Part shown: positions 50,957-61,600 of the stretch, in pieces
How the letters are laid out: every line of letters begins with the position of its first letter
How positions within the stretch are numbered: position 1 is the stretch's first letter
Assembly (NCBI GenBank): GCA_963665925.1
Contig: OY762511.1
Location: 372,001-436,000 of the forward strand
Length of the DNA stretch: 64,000 nt
Reading direction: 5' to 3'
Source of the DNA: G963665925 sp963665925
GTDB taxonomy: Bacteria; Bacillota; Clostridia; Peptostreptococcales; Acidaminobacteraceae
Notes under the pieces: generated by a model
Seen by the model: only the letters and a program-made list of their open reading frames with translations
Databases searched by the model: none
What the model was told of the DNA's origin: nothing
Program-made: the position numbers and the translations under genes

Positions 50957-52072
50957 CTATGCAATAAATGTCACTCTATTTCTGCCTTTAGACTTACTGA
51001 TATAGAGTGCGTCGTCTGCATTTTTAACCACTTCATAAAGATTACGCCCTGCATGATAAGCACTCACGCCCACACTGCAGGTAATATGCTGCGGAATACC
51101 GAAATCGTAGTTTTCTACCTCTGAACGTATTTTTTCAGCTAAGATTCTGGCTTCCATAAGCGAAGTCGCCTTACAAAGAATAAGGAATTCTTCACCGCCC
51201 CACCTGCCAGGAACATCATCCGGACCAATGCTTTCTTTTAATATCTCCGACATGTAAATGAGCACTTTGTCTCCAGTTGGATGTCCATAGACATCATTAA
51301 CAGATTTGAAGTAATCCATGTCTATAAGAAGAACTGAATAGACGACGCCTTCCTCAACCGCTGCCCCATGGACTTTTTCAAGACAGGCATCGATCTTTCT
51401 TCTATTGTATAGACTCGTCAGTGCATCCACCTCCGATAAATGGCGGAGTTTAACGTTTTTCTCTTCAATAAGAATCATGGAGTCGACCTGCTGAACAAAG
51501 CGGTAATAGGCCATCATGGATGCGCACCAGGCAATGATATTATTGGCAATCAGGTCCTGAACAAAGGTGTGATTCATTTGAACAGCCATTTCATAACGAC
51601 CCAAGACAATAAATCCAGAAACCGTTGTGCCATACATGAGAAGACTCCATTTGGGTGGCAAATAAAAGAGAAATGCCGTACCGTAGAGCATGGCTATGTA
51701 AATGACCGGTATACTGATTTGTCCAGGTGTGACATAAACCGCCCTGTAAATGGCAATGCTCAGGAGCAGCGCCAAATAGGACACATGGAGTGCATTCAAT
51801 GTGCACGAGGGTTTAAGGTCATGTCTGCTCTTATAATACAGGGCCGTGAACACAATAAGAAAGACCAATGAAATTGCTGAAGTAAAAAGATGGGTTTTCC
51901 CAATATGAGTAGATGGGTCATTTAAAAATACAGCGTACACGAGCTGCTCAACCCAAAGAATAAGCGCAAGGACAATGAGAGATCGATTGTTATGTCGAAA
52001 CATCTCTTCAAAATATCTGCTGTTTTTCTTTTCTAAAATTTTTAAAAGCGCATTCTTAACTTCTATGAACAT
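50957..52072 (-). CDS. Membrane diguanylate cyclase (GGDEF domain)
   Basis: A 371-residue protein with about six N-terminal membrane helices (about 30-195) and a C-terminal GGDEF domain (about 210-371) that makes c-di-GMP from GTP. The active-site loop is intact (GRWGGEEFLIL), as are the DALTSLYNRRKID opening and DMDYFKSVNDVYGHPTGDKV. The RxxD inhibitory site that normally lies five residues before the loop is absent (sequence IGPDDVP). ATG at 52072 is preferred over TTG at 52081, with AAGG nine bases ahead. Its product could feed the two c-di-GMP riboswitches in the window. Confidence 0.92.
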   Translation of the reverse strand: MFIEVKNALLKILEKKNSRYFEEMFRHNNRSLIVLALILWVEQLVYAVFLNDPSTHIGKTHLFTSAISLVFLIVFTALYYKSRHDLKPSCTLNALHVSYLALLLSIAIYRAVYVTPGQISIPVIYIAMLYGTAFLFYLPPKWSLLMYGTTVSGFIVLGRYEMAVQMNHTFVQDLIANNIIAWCASMMAYYRFVQQVDSMILIEEKNVKLRHLSEVDALTSLYNRRKIDACLEKVHGAAVEEGVVYSVLLIDMDYFKSVNDVYGHPTGDKVLIYMSEILKESIGPDDVPGRWGGEEFLILCKATSLMEARILAEKIRSEVENYDFGIPQHITCSVGVSAYHAGRNLYEVVKNADDALYISKSKGRNRVTFIA

Positions 52073-52221
52073 ATGCCTCAACCTTATCCATCTGAATTAT
52101 CTCGTTTCATTATATCAGAGATTGTTGGGATTGGGTGTTTGGGTGAGAGAGATTTAAGGGTTTGTTGGGGAAATTTGATGTTGATGGGTGTGACTTTGAA
52201 TGTATGAATCAATTGAGATGT

Positions 52222-52257
52222 AAAAAAAGCGCCTTCGAGGGTGTTTCGAAGGCGCTT
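52222..52257 (-). terminator. Terminator after tRNA-Gly
   Basis: AAGCGCCTTCGA pairs with TCGAAGGCGCTT, followed on the minus strand by seven T. It lies 14 bases beyond the tRNA 3' end. Confidence 0.93.
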
Positions 52258-52270
52258 CTAAATATAAATT

Positions 52271-52344
52271 TGGAGCGGGTGATGGGAATCGAACCCACAC
52301 AGCTGGCTTGGGAAGCCAGAGCTCTACCACTAAGCAACACCCGC
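52271..52344 (-). tRNA. tRNA-Gly (anticodon CCC)
   Basis: A complete 74-base tRNA with encoded CCA. The acceptor stem pairs GCGGGTG with CACCCGC; the D-arm contains TTAGTGGTAGAGC. The anticodon stem CTGGC/GCCAG holds the loop TTCCCAA, giving anticodon CCC, and the T-arm has GGTTCGATTCC. It reads GGG codons. Its 5' end lies six bases after the prepilin-like gene stop. Confidence 0.96.
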
Positions 52345-52350
52345 AAACAC

Positions 52351-52683
52351 TTACTCATCTCCATGCAAACTGCACTTCACACGCCCATCCTCATAGGTTA
52401 TGGTCCCATGGTCTGGACAGACCTCTCCGTAGTTCTCACTCAAGAAGTTCTGAAAGCCTTCCTCCGTATGGTCATGCTCAAGCAGATAGCCCATATAGGT
52501 CTTTTCAACGGTTTCCCTGTTTGTTTCACATACAACCTCAGAGGCTAGATCCTTTAAAACACTCAGTCTTGGTACTGCAACCGAAATCAGAATTCCTATA
52601 ATAGCCACTGCAATGAGCAGTTCTATAAGCGTGAAGCCTCGCTCGACTGAATGCTTCAATTTACCCTTTGCTATAAGTTTCAT
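52351..52683 (-). CDS. Prepilin-type protein (type IV pilin/ComGC-like)
   Basis: A 110-residue protein with a class III signal: a basic leader, then RGFTLIELLIAVAIIGILIS, in which prepilin peptidase cuts after the glycine and methylates the phenylalanine. The conserved Glu at mature position 5 is present. The remainder is short and carries three cysteines (VVCETN, EVCPDHGTI, VKCSLH), the last two in a CPDHG pattern seen in some clostridial pilins. ATG at 52683 follows GGGGGG. No other pilus genes are nearby. Confidence 0.9.
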   Translation of the reverse strand: MKLIAKGKLKHSVERGFTLIELLIAVAIIGILISVAVPRLSVLKDLASEVVCETNRETVEKTYMGYLLEHDHTEEGFQNFLSENYGEVCPDHGTITYEDGRVKCSLHGDE

Positions 52684-52783
52684 AGCGCCCCCCATTTTCC
52701 CACGGCCATTCTCACGATATCTATCTTGTATCCATGATATACAGCCCCATAAAATGTGTCAACGCTTGCTTTTGCAATCAAAA

Positions 52784-52809
52784 ACACCCAGCTTAGTTGG
52801 CTTGGGTGT
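52784..52809 (-). terminator. Terminator after the LytTR operon
   Basis: ACACCCA (52784-52790) pairs with TGGGTGT (52803-52809), and the minus strand continues with TTTTTG. Confidence 0.75.
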
Positions 52810-52918
52810 CTGAGTTTAAATTAGAGTCAAGTATTTGATTATTGATCCTGTAGACAAAATCGACAAGTTACATCCAGCAACGCAGGATTTCGGAGATTTC
52901 AGCAGTCTGGTTGGGTGC

Positions 52919-53644
52919 CTAGTCCAGTCGGTCAAATAAAATCGAAGCCTTATAACGACTCATAAAGGCCGTCTTATCGCTGTTTAGAAAATAGATCTCG
53001 TAAGACCGGTCTCCATGCTCCAGAATTTTCGAAATGTGGTCAACATTGATAATATAGGATTTATGGACTCTGAGAAATGAATCTGAAAGCTTATTCTCTA
53101 TGTCCGATATGTTCTGACGTATTGCTACCGTGTCATCCTCAGTGTGTATGTAGACATCCTTTTGCAGCTTCTCAATGAAGAGAATTCGGCTGTAAGGAAT
53201 CCAGTATATTTCTTTTTTTGTTCTGACCAGCAGACGCCCTTCGGCCCCTTTGTCCTGGACCTTTGAAGAGGCCTTCGCCGACTCAATATGCTTGATGACC
53301 TGCTTGATGCTTCTTTTGAAGGCCAGAATATCGATTGGCTTCACATGAAAGTCATAGGGATGAATCTCAAAGGTGTCGAGTGCCCATTCAGGATGCGAAC
53401 TGATAATCAAGAGTTCCACGTCCGGATTTTTCTCAACGACCATTCGCCCGACATCGATTCCAGTGTGCCCATCACCAATCTCAATATCAAGCAGCGCCAA
53501 GTCGATATTACTATTTTCAGCAATCCACTGTGCTTCCTGATAGGATGAGGCCATATGAATGTTTGCTGCTGTGTAGTCTTCTTCGATTATTTTCCGGAGC
53601 ATTCTCCGGGTTGCTTCATTGTCATCCAGTATTAGAATTTCCAT
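52919..53644 (-). CDS. LytTR-family response regulator
   Basis: A 241-residue two-domain regulator. The receiver domain (1-120) has the acidic pocket LDDNE, the phospho-acceptor Asp53 in LALLDIEIG, and the lysine in HVKPID. The C-terminal LytTR DNA-binding domain (about 135-241) shows LLVRTKKEIYWIPYSRILFI, RQNISDIENKL and FLRVHKSYIINVDHI. Such proteins usually bind paired direct repeats and often control surface or peptide-signal genes. Third gene of the operon, 23 bases after the H-box protein. Confidence 0.93.
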   Translation of the reverse strand: MEILILDDNEATRRMLRKIIEEDYTAANIHMASSYQEAQWIAENSNIDLALLDIEIGDGHTGIDVGRMVVEKNPDVELLIISSHPEWALDTFEIHPYDFHVKPIDILAFKRSIKQVIKHIESAKASSKVQDKGAEGRLLVRTKKEIYWIPYSRILFIEKLQKDVYIHTEDDTVAIRQNISDIENKLSDSFLRVHKSYIINVDHISKILEHGDRSYEIYFLNSDKTAFMSRYKASILFDRLD

Positions 53645-53667
53645 AGTCCCACTCCCATATCCTACTC

Positions 53668-54051
53668 TTATGCTACCGAACTTCTTTTCACATCATCAAA
53701 CAGGCTCTCTGCATAAACCTCCGCTTCGTCATAAGCTTCTACGTACAGCAGGGCCTGCAGGGTTTGAATATGTCTGCCCATTTCATGTCTTGTCTTCAGG
53801 TCTTCCTGAATTTGATTTCTTGCCCTTTGCATCTGCTTCTTTTCATCATGAAGTGCTACGATGACTGCTGTGCCCATTACGGTAACCGTCAGCGCACTGA
53901 GAATAAACATAATCAGGAATGCCTCCCTATGCATTTCTACAGAAACATTCATGAATGTGCGCGAGCCCATCTGCAAGAGCCCCACAACGGATATTATGGA
54001 TATCACAACCATCTTTGAGCAAATCTTAATCTTGCCTTCTCTTCTTGCCAT
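53668..54051 (-). CDS. Membrane protein with Spo0B-type phospho-acceptor helix, no ATPase domain
   Basis: A 127-residue protein with two membrane helices (about 13-30 and 44-67) and a cytoplasmic helical tail. The tail reads LKTRHEMGRHIQTLQALLYV then YDEAEVYAESL, closely resembling the H-box of AgrC/DcuS-type kinases (RHDxxNHLQxLxxLL), with His89 as candidate phospho-acceptor. The protein ends where an ATPase domain would begin. The next protein encoded upstream has the ATPase domain but no such histidine. ATG at 54051 follows GGGGG; TTG at 54057 is too close to it. The split-kinase reading is inference. Confidence 0.7.
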   Translation of the reverse strand: MARREGKIKICSKMVVISIISVVGLLQMGSRTFMNVSVEMHREAFLIMFILSALTVTVMGTAVIVALHDEKKQMQRARNQIQEDLKTRHEMGRHIQTLQALLYVEAYDEAEVYAESLFDDVKRSSVA

Positions 54052-54069
54052 AATCAAGCCCCCCAGCCT

Positions 54070-54885
54070 TCATACAGTCGGAAACAGAACACGAAAACGC
54101 GTATGTGGCTCTGTTTCTATTACGAGTACACCATTCTTTTCGTTTACTATATCTTGTATAATTGACATTCCAAAACCGTGGCCCTTTTCTTTTTTAGTTG
54201 TATAGCCCGGTTCTAAAATCACATCAGCGTGCTCCTGTGACAAGGTCTGATGACTGTTGCTTACTTCTATCATGAACCTTGGTGCGTCTTCCAGTCTACA
54301 AAATCCGATTCTCAAATTCACCCATCGGTCTTTATTGGAATCTACAGAAGTAAGGGCTCGAAGTGCGTTGTCCAGCAAATTCCCAACAAGACTGCTGTAC
54401 TCCTTATAGCTGATATATCGGTTCATGTTTTCACATGCGCATTCAAAGCTGAATCCAATGCCCGACTCGTGGGCAATCTGAACATATTCAGCAAGGAGAA
54501 GCTCTTCCAGCGTCTTACCCTCTTCACCCCGGTCTTGAATTTTCTTTGCGGCTGCAACGGCATTGATATATTTTGCAGCATACTCATGCTTTCCGTCTGA
54601 AATCATGCGCTGTATTTCTTTTAACTGTCTGAGCGTGTTTTCATTGTATACTTCAAGATGCTCAGAGTGTGTGTCATCCAAATTTCCCATTTGCCTAAGC
54701 TGAATGAAAGAATAGAGGCCTACCCCTGAAGCGATGCAGTATCCCATAAATAGGAACACAACGACAAATTGCTGATGCGCTCCCAGGTCATAGGCCGATC
54801 CGATAATCGAGCTCATCCCAACAAGAACCATAAACTGCAGCAACCCGAAAAGCAATACAATACGCTGACTGCGTCTGCTTTTCAT
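54070..54885 (-). CDS. GHKL ATPase-domain membrane protein lacking the H-box histidine
   Basis: A 271-residue protein with two membrane helices (about 9-30 and 39-61), a helical linker and a C-terminal HATPase domain. The ATP-binding boxes are intact: N-box SSLVGNLLDNALRAL (Asn169, Asn173), VSNSHQTL, and the G-box KGHGFGMSII. In the dimerisation helix the phospho-acceptor position reads NENTLRQLKEIQRMI, with glutamate where histidine is expected. Typical GHKL kinases carry both parts, and here the histidine is on the next gene. First gene of the three-gene LytTR operon. Confidence 0.8.
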   Translation of the reverse strand: MKSRRSQRIVLLFGLLQFMVLVGMSSIIGSAYDLGAHQQFVVVFLFMGYCIASGVGLYSFIQLRQMGNLDDTHSEHLEVYNENTLRQLKEIQRMISDGKHEYAAKYINAVAAAKKIQDRGEEGKTLEELLLAEYVQIAHESGIGFSFECACENMNRYISYKEYSSLVGNLLDNALRALTSVDSNKDRWVNLRIGFCRLEDAPRFMIEVSNSHQTLSQEHADVILEPGYTTKKEKGHGFGMSIIQDIVNEKNGVLVIETEPHTRFRVLFPTV

Positions 54886-55654
54886 ATATCCCCCTCATAT
54901 TGACAAGTATTTCACATTTATATTTCATTACTCAGATTGTACTAGTTTTAATACAAGGACTTAAGTCATTCATCCTAAGTAAATAAGTCAAAACCCTAGG
55001 TCTTAATTATACTAAAGTAATGTAATTGCCATCAATGCAAGGGACTAAAACTCTCAATTTTTGTAATGGTGTGAGAATGGTGTCGAAATATGTCGATAGG
55101 TTAATGGATTTCTAGTCACCCTATGCTGTTACCCTTTTGTTACAAAGTGTGTATTTACAACCGTCCCATCACATTTTGATAACATTTTGTCACAACGACT
55201 CTGCTTGACAGAGGGCAAACCGGTCCCTCTATTCGACATTTTCTGACTTTAGACTTGTATATTTTACACAAAACTAGAATGAATCAGTCTTCTTTTGTTT
55301 CGCTGGCTATACCAGATTTGATTACATTTTTTTGTATTGAACAAATCCGAATCATTCTATTTTAGGGCTTCACAGCCCAAACTTCCATTTCCGTAATTTC
55401 AGTTACAGGCTCTGCTCTTTCGACTTCATATAAGCGTGGTTTTAGAATTAATGCATAATATAAATGGTTTTGCAGATGGGTTTTATTCTAGTATTATACA
55501 GGCATGACAATTATGACTATTGTCGTCATAAAAACTTCAAGGAATCACTTTTTAAATGAGGCAAGAGGCCAAAAACCGGGTAAATATGTAATGATGGAAT
55601 ACTTTTTGTGTCAATTTTGCACGTGTTGCTTTAATGATATAGGAGATGTTTGTT
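54886..55654. other. Long intergenic region between the LytTR operon and the giant gene
   Basis: A 769-base gap with no convincing gene. It holds phased short repeats (AATGGTGT twice, 55065-55072 and 55076-55083; TGTCGA twice, 55081-55096), two ACATTTTG copies near 55172-55192, a GGGCT/AGCCC hairpin at 55365-55378, and two promoter-like pairs. One pair is TTGACA near 55205, 17 bases before TCTATT. The other is TTGCAG (55470-55475), 16 bases before TATTAT (55492-55497), which would give a leader of about 150 bases for the giant gene. Confidence 0.4.
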
Positions 55655-58600
55655 ATGAGACTGAAAAAACGCTTTCTGGTTTGGGGACTCATTGTCATGA
55701 TGCTCATTGCTGGACTGAATCCGTACCCGATCTCATTCGCGTCCAATTCAGCCAGTACGGGACCGGCCCTGGCATTTGACACCTCAAACGACAGATACCT
55801 CATGGTCTATGCTTCCGATGCCGGCGGAGGCGAAAACGACATTTTGGGTCAGTTTCTTAGTGCAACCGGCTCCCCTCAAGGAGACCCATTTGAAATCTCC
55901 GGCACCTCAGGTACAGATTCCGGTGCACCAGAAATCATTTATGATTCTGACAATGACAGATTCATCATTGTATGGCAGGATGGTCGTGGCGCCACACTGC
56001 AGATATATCTGACCATACTGGATGAGGACGGAGAGGTCCTCGTCAGCGAATACATTTTGGACGCCACCAGTGACTATCAAATGACACCACTTCTTGCAAG
56101 AAGCCCTGACAACGACACATTTCTTGTCTTATGGCTTGAAAAAGACGCGCCTGATGACGCAACAGGCTCTCTTAATGGTGCTTATGTTCAAGAGGATGAT
56201 TTGTCCTCAGAGCACTTTGACTTCACCAAGAAGGATGATGCTCTCAGTTTTGATTTGACCTACGACGCAACCAACGACCAGTACGTCATCGTATGGGACT
56301 CACTGCTTGGTGGAAATCGCACACGCCTCAATGTCGAGTATTTGGACAGCAGCGGAGAGACTGAGAAGGGCGTCACCTATATCAGTCCTGGTGACGGCGA
56401 AATCGCGGCACCGAGCATTGCCTACAGCGAATCAGCTGGGGAAAACCTCGTTGTCTGGATTGATGAGTCCGACGACGTCGATGACGTCTACAGCCACTAC
56501 GCTACGACAACCGGGTCAGCCGTATATATCATGTCTGCTGATGCCGGCATCGATATTACCGAAGTCAATCTTGTCAGCAGCGGTACCAGCGATGAACTCC
56601 TTCTCGTCTGGTCTGAATTTGATGGCGAATCCTATTCAGTCATAGGCAACTATGTCAACGACGATGGTACTGCGACCGGAGATGAAAACATTGTCATTAC
56701 TTCCGGGTCTTCAGAACCTGTGGACACCGTCATCGCCTTCAATCCAAGCAATGACAATTTTCTTGTCATGCAGGACGACGGTTCTGGCGATGCGCCTGAA
56801 CCCATCACTGGGGATGACGGTCTGACCGGCGAAACTGCACCGGGCACTCTTGAGTTTTCAACCGTATCTTCTGCAGTTGAAGAAACGGGATCAGCCACAG
56901 TCACCGTGAAAAGAACAGGCGGTTCAGACGGTACGGTAGGCATATCCTATCAAACGGTCTATCAGACAGCGGGTTCAAATGACTTCATGGACACTTCCGG
57001 TACCCTGACCTTCAATGACGGCGAGACGCAGAAGACCATCAGCGTACCGATTATTGAAGATACTGACGATGAAGACGACGAATATTTCGATATCGAGCTT
57101 AGCGCGCCAACGGGTGGTGCTCTTCTTGGCAGCGCCGACACCCATACGGTGGCAATTCAGGATGATGATGACCCTAAAGGCACCTTCGCGTTTGCATCAA
57201 GCGATAAAAATGTCCTTGAAGGCGATTCAGTCGAACTCATTGTGGAACGCCAGCTTGGTCAGAACGGCATCGTAACCCTTGACTATGAAATCAGCGGACT
57301 GACTGCCGACAGCGCTGACTTCACGGCTGAAAGCGGAACGCTCACCTATCTTAATGGCGAAGATACCAAAACCCTTACAGTTCAGTCTATTGCTGACACT
57401 GAAACAGAGTCAGATGAGACCATCGCGGTCACACTTTCAAACCCAAGCAGCGGTACATTTTTAGGAAGTCCAGACACTGCTACGGTTACCATTATTGACG
57501 ATGACCAGCCCACAGAGTCAATCAGCTTCAAAACAGACTCCAAGAGCATTGCCGAAGGCGATACGGCAGTGCTTACAGTCATGCGCCAAGGTCTGCTGGA
57601 TACAGATGTCACAGTAGATTATGAGACGGTTTACGGAACAGCGGGTTCTGATGATATCTCAGCGGAAAGCGGCACGCTCACCTTTGAAGCCGGTCAAAGC
57701 ACAGCAGAGATTTCCATAGCTTCTGTCGATGACCCTATTAAAGAATCGACAGAGGACTTCTCAGTGCAATTGACCAGCGCTGCAATACCAGCCTATTTGG
57801 GAAGTATCACACAGATTGATGTGACCCTTTATGACAACGATGCCGAAGTCCGCTTCAATGCCAGTGAAAAAACCGTCATAGAAGGTCAGTCCGTCACACT
57901 CACCCTTGAACGTGATGGCGCGACAGATTCAGAGGCCTCCATTGACTATGCATTTGCCCCGAATACAGCCAGTGCTTCCGATTTTACCGCTTCAAACGGA
58001 ACCCTTACCTTTGCAAGTGGTGAAACAGTGAAAACAATAAGCGTCACAACTACTGAAGATACTGATGTTGAAGAAACAGAATCCTTCAGTGTCAGCCTGG
58101 ACAATCCGTCAGATAACCTCCAGGTTGGCAGCCCTGATACCGTAGAAATATTCATCATCGACAATGATGAAATTACAGATAGCTTCTCATTTGTAGGTGA
58201 AAGCACGGATGCTTACGAAGGAGATGCTTTGAGCATCAAGGTTCTGCGCACGGGTGACCTGATCGGTTCTGAAACCGTTGACTACACTGTTTCAGCAGGG
58301 ACAGCAGAAACCGATGATTATACCCTGGTGGCTGGCACACTTAGTTTTGCAGACAGCACAGACACCCAATATATCGAATTTGAGCTTACTGACGATTTGA
58401 CGCTTGAAGAATCTGAAGACTTCACCATCATTCTTGAAAATCCTTCAGACCGTGCTCAAATCGGAGACATTGACACCCATACTGTAAATATCATTGACAA
58501 TGACGCAGCGTTCACCGTGAGCCAAGCCCAGCAGTCCATTTATGAAGGGGCTTCAGACTATGTCAATATTGTCAGGTCCGGGTACGTGAACACGCAGGCC

Positions 58601-61600
58601 ACAGTTTACTACAGCACACTTAGCGGAACAGCAGATTCAGATGACTTCAATCCTGCATCGGGCACACTGACCTTTGCACCTGGTGAGCAGTTTAAGGCAA
58701 TTGAGATTACAACTGTCGATGACTTTGTAGTGGAACCGGACGAAGTCTTTTCACTTGTTCTCGGTGCTCCATCTGACAATACGCAGCTGGGCAATCCGAG
58801 CTCTGTAGAAATCACAATCATTAATGATGACACAGAAGCAACCACCTTTAGCTTTACAACCAGTTCACGGTCTGTCACAGAAGGCGACAGTCTGAATCTG
58901 ACCGTGAAGAAATCTGGTCCGGTTGAAAATGCCGCAAATGTGGACTATGAGGTTATAAGCGGAACAGCAACGTCCGATGATATTACAATAGATACAGGAA
59001 CACTTGTCTTCACCTCTGAGGACAGTGAAAAGAACATTACTGTGAATACGACAGAAGACGCAGTAATGGAATCGTCAGAAACCTTCACACTCGTGCTCAG
59101 CAATCCAACTGGCTCAGCCGAACTGGGAAGTATCGTCCAGGTTACAGTGACACTCAACGATGACGATTCACAGGTTAACTTGAAATCAGATGCCACAACA
59201 GTCGTCGAAGGTCAGTCCGTACGCCTGACCCTTGAGAAAAGCGGTGTCATTACCGAAAGCACCAGCGTTGCCTATACACTTACACCCGAAACGGCAACCA
59301 CTGCTGATTACACCGACAGTTCAGGCAGCATCACTTTTGGCATTGGTGAAAACATGAAAACCCTTGATATTGATATTACAGATGACAGCGAGATAGAGTC
59401 TTCAGAAACATTCAGCCTGACCCTTGGAAGCGCGACAGGCAACATGGCAGTTGGTAGTCTTGGCAGCACACAAATTACAATCCTTGACAACGATGCTGTC
59501 GCAAGCAGTATCACTTTCGCACAGGCTTCTGTCGATGCAGATGAGGGGGATATCCTTGAGATCACAGTACTCCGTTCTGGAAATCTTGAAGGGACAAGCA
59601 CCGCAAGCTACACCTTGGTTTCAGGAACAGCTGACTCCGAAGACTACAGCACGTCATCCGGCACGGTCACCTTCTTAGACGGTGAAAGTTCCAAAACAAT
59701 CACCATTGCCCTTTCAGATGACAACACCTTGGAGGACACAGAAAGTTTCAGCATTGTACTGTCGACTCCTGATGCAGGTGCCGAACTCGGTGTCATCAAG
59801 ACCCTTTCAGTAAATATTGAAGACAACGACACCCTAATCGCGCTTGAGCAAACAGTTCAAACCATTTCCGAAGGAGACATCACACAGCTTTACGTCTCCA
59901 GAACCGGTGATTTAAATGCCACCGTGACCGTTGACTACAGCATTCTTGCTGACAGCGCAGACGCAAGTGATTACGTTCTTACTTCAGGAACACTCACCTT
60001 CCTGCCAGGACAGCAGACACAGATTATTGAAATTGAAACCACAGATGACCTTGAGATTGAAGAGGCCGAGCAGTTCTCCATTGTACTGGTGAATCCGTCC
60101 GGAAATGTACAGATTGCTGAAGAAGATACGGCACAGATCACGATTAATGACAATGACATCATCCAGTCAAGCATCAGCTTCTCCAGCAGTTCCAAGACCA
60201 TTGAGGAAGGCAGTTATGTCTCCCTCGCCCTGGTTCGTACAGGATCGCTTTCAGGCACTGCAAGTGCAGAGTATAGCTTTATCAGCGGTACAGCAGGTGG
60301 GTCTGATTACTTCGATACCAGCGGTACAGTTCATTTTGCAGACGGCGAAAGCGCAAAAACCATCACCGTTGCAACCATGGACGACAGCCTTGAAGAAGCA
60401 ACTGAGATTTTCACCATCTTGCTCAGCAATCCATCCGAAGGATGCGCGCTCGGAAAAATCACCGAAGTTTCTCTGCTGATCAGAGACAATGATCAGGTTC
60501 TTGACACATTCACCTTTGTGAGCGGTTCAGAAACCGTCGATGAAGGCGACTCAGTAAGCATTACTGTAGAACGTACCGGCAGCACAGAAGACGAAGCAGA
60601 AGTAGACTATCTGTATGTTTCAGGAACAGCAGATGATGAAGACTATGTTGAAACAATGGGCACTGTAGTCTTTGAAGCTGGTGAGACGACTGCGACAATC
60701 AAAGTTAAGGCACGTGTCGACACTGTGGATGAAACCAGCGAGTACTTCTATGTACTGCTCTACAACCCAAGCGACAATGTGACCATTGGAGATATTGCAA
60801 CGACAATTGTCGTCATCAACAACAAGACCTACACGCGCGACAGCCGGGACACGACACAATCCGCAACAGTTGAAACGACTTCAGTCACAGAAACCAGTAC
60901 GACTGATTACGTCAAGATTGTCAACGACCTCACCAATGTGCTGGTCACCAAAGCACTGACAAATGACATCATTACCGATCAAAGCACACAGACCTATTAT
61001 GACAAGATCGAAGACCTCATGCGGTATATCGATTCAGATGATGACATCAAGCTTGCCATGAATGATTATGTTGACACCGTTCAGTTGTTTGAGAATATGG
61101 ATGTGGAAGACACATGGATTGACCTCATGCTTATAGAACGTGTACAGGTCTTTACTGAGACGACCGCCAATGTTGAAAACCATGAGGACCTGACGGAGAA
61201 ATTCATCAAGAATATACAGGAGGTTGAAGCCTCAAGACTTAACGAAACCGGTGCCGATCTTGACAAAGCCATTGAAGAAATGGTCGATGTGACCCTGCGC
61301 GATGTTGGAACCATCCACGATGGACACTCCGTTGAGGAGGATGGCCAGATCTATACTGTCACCTTCAACTCCAACAGCGTACAGAACCAGCTTCTTGATG
61401 AAGCACAGGCATTTGTTTCCCTCAACAAGGTTATTGAGAGCTACTACGGCGATGATAATGTCAGAGATTTTGATTTCTCCGTGACGCTGGATATTCCGAA
61501 ATACGGCAACAATATGAAGGTTGAAATCGATAAGGACACACTCCAAGTCATTCGACTTGCAAACACAGACAAACTTGGACTTTCTGTCGAAGGTTTTGAA

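Noticed and set aside
55504..55779. 91-codon frame overlapping the start of the giant gene
   Set aside because: It runs through the ribosome site and signal peptide of the giant gene in another frame, with no ribosome site of its own.
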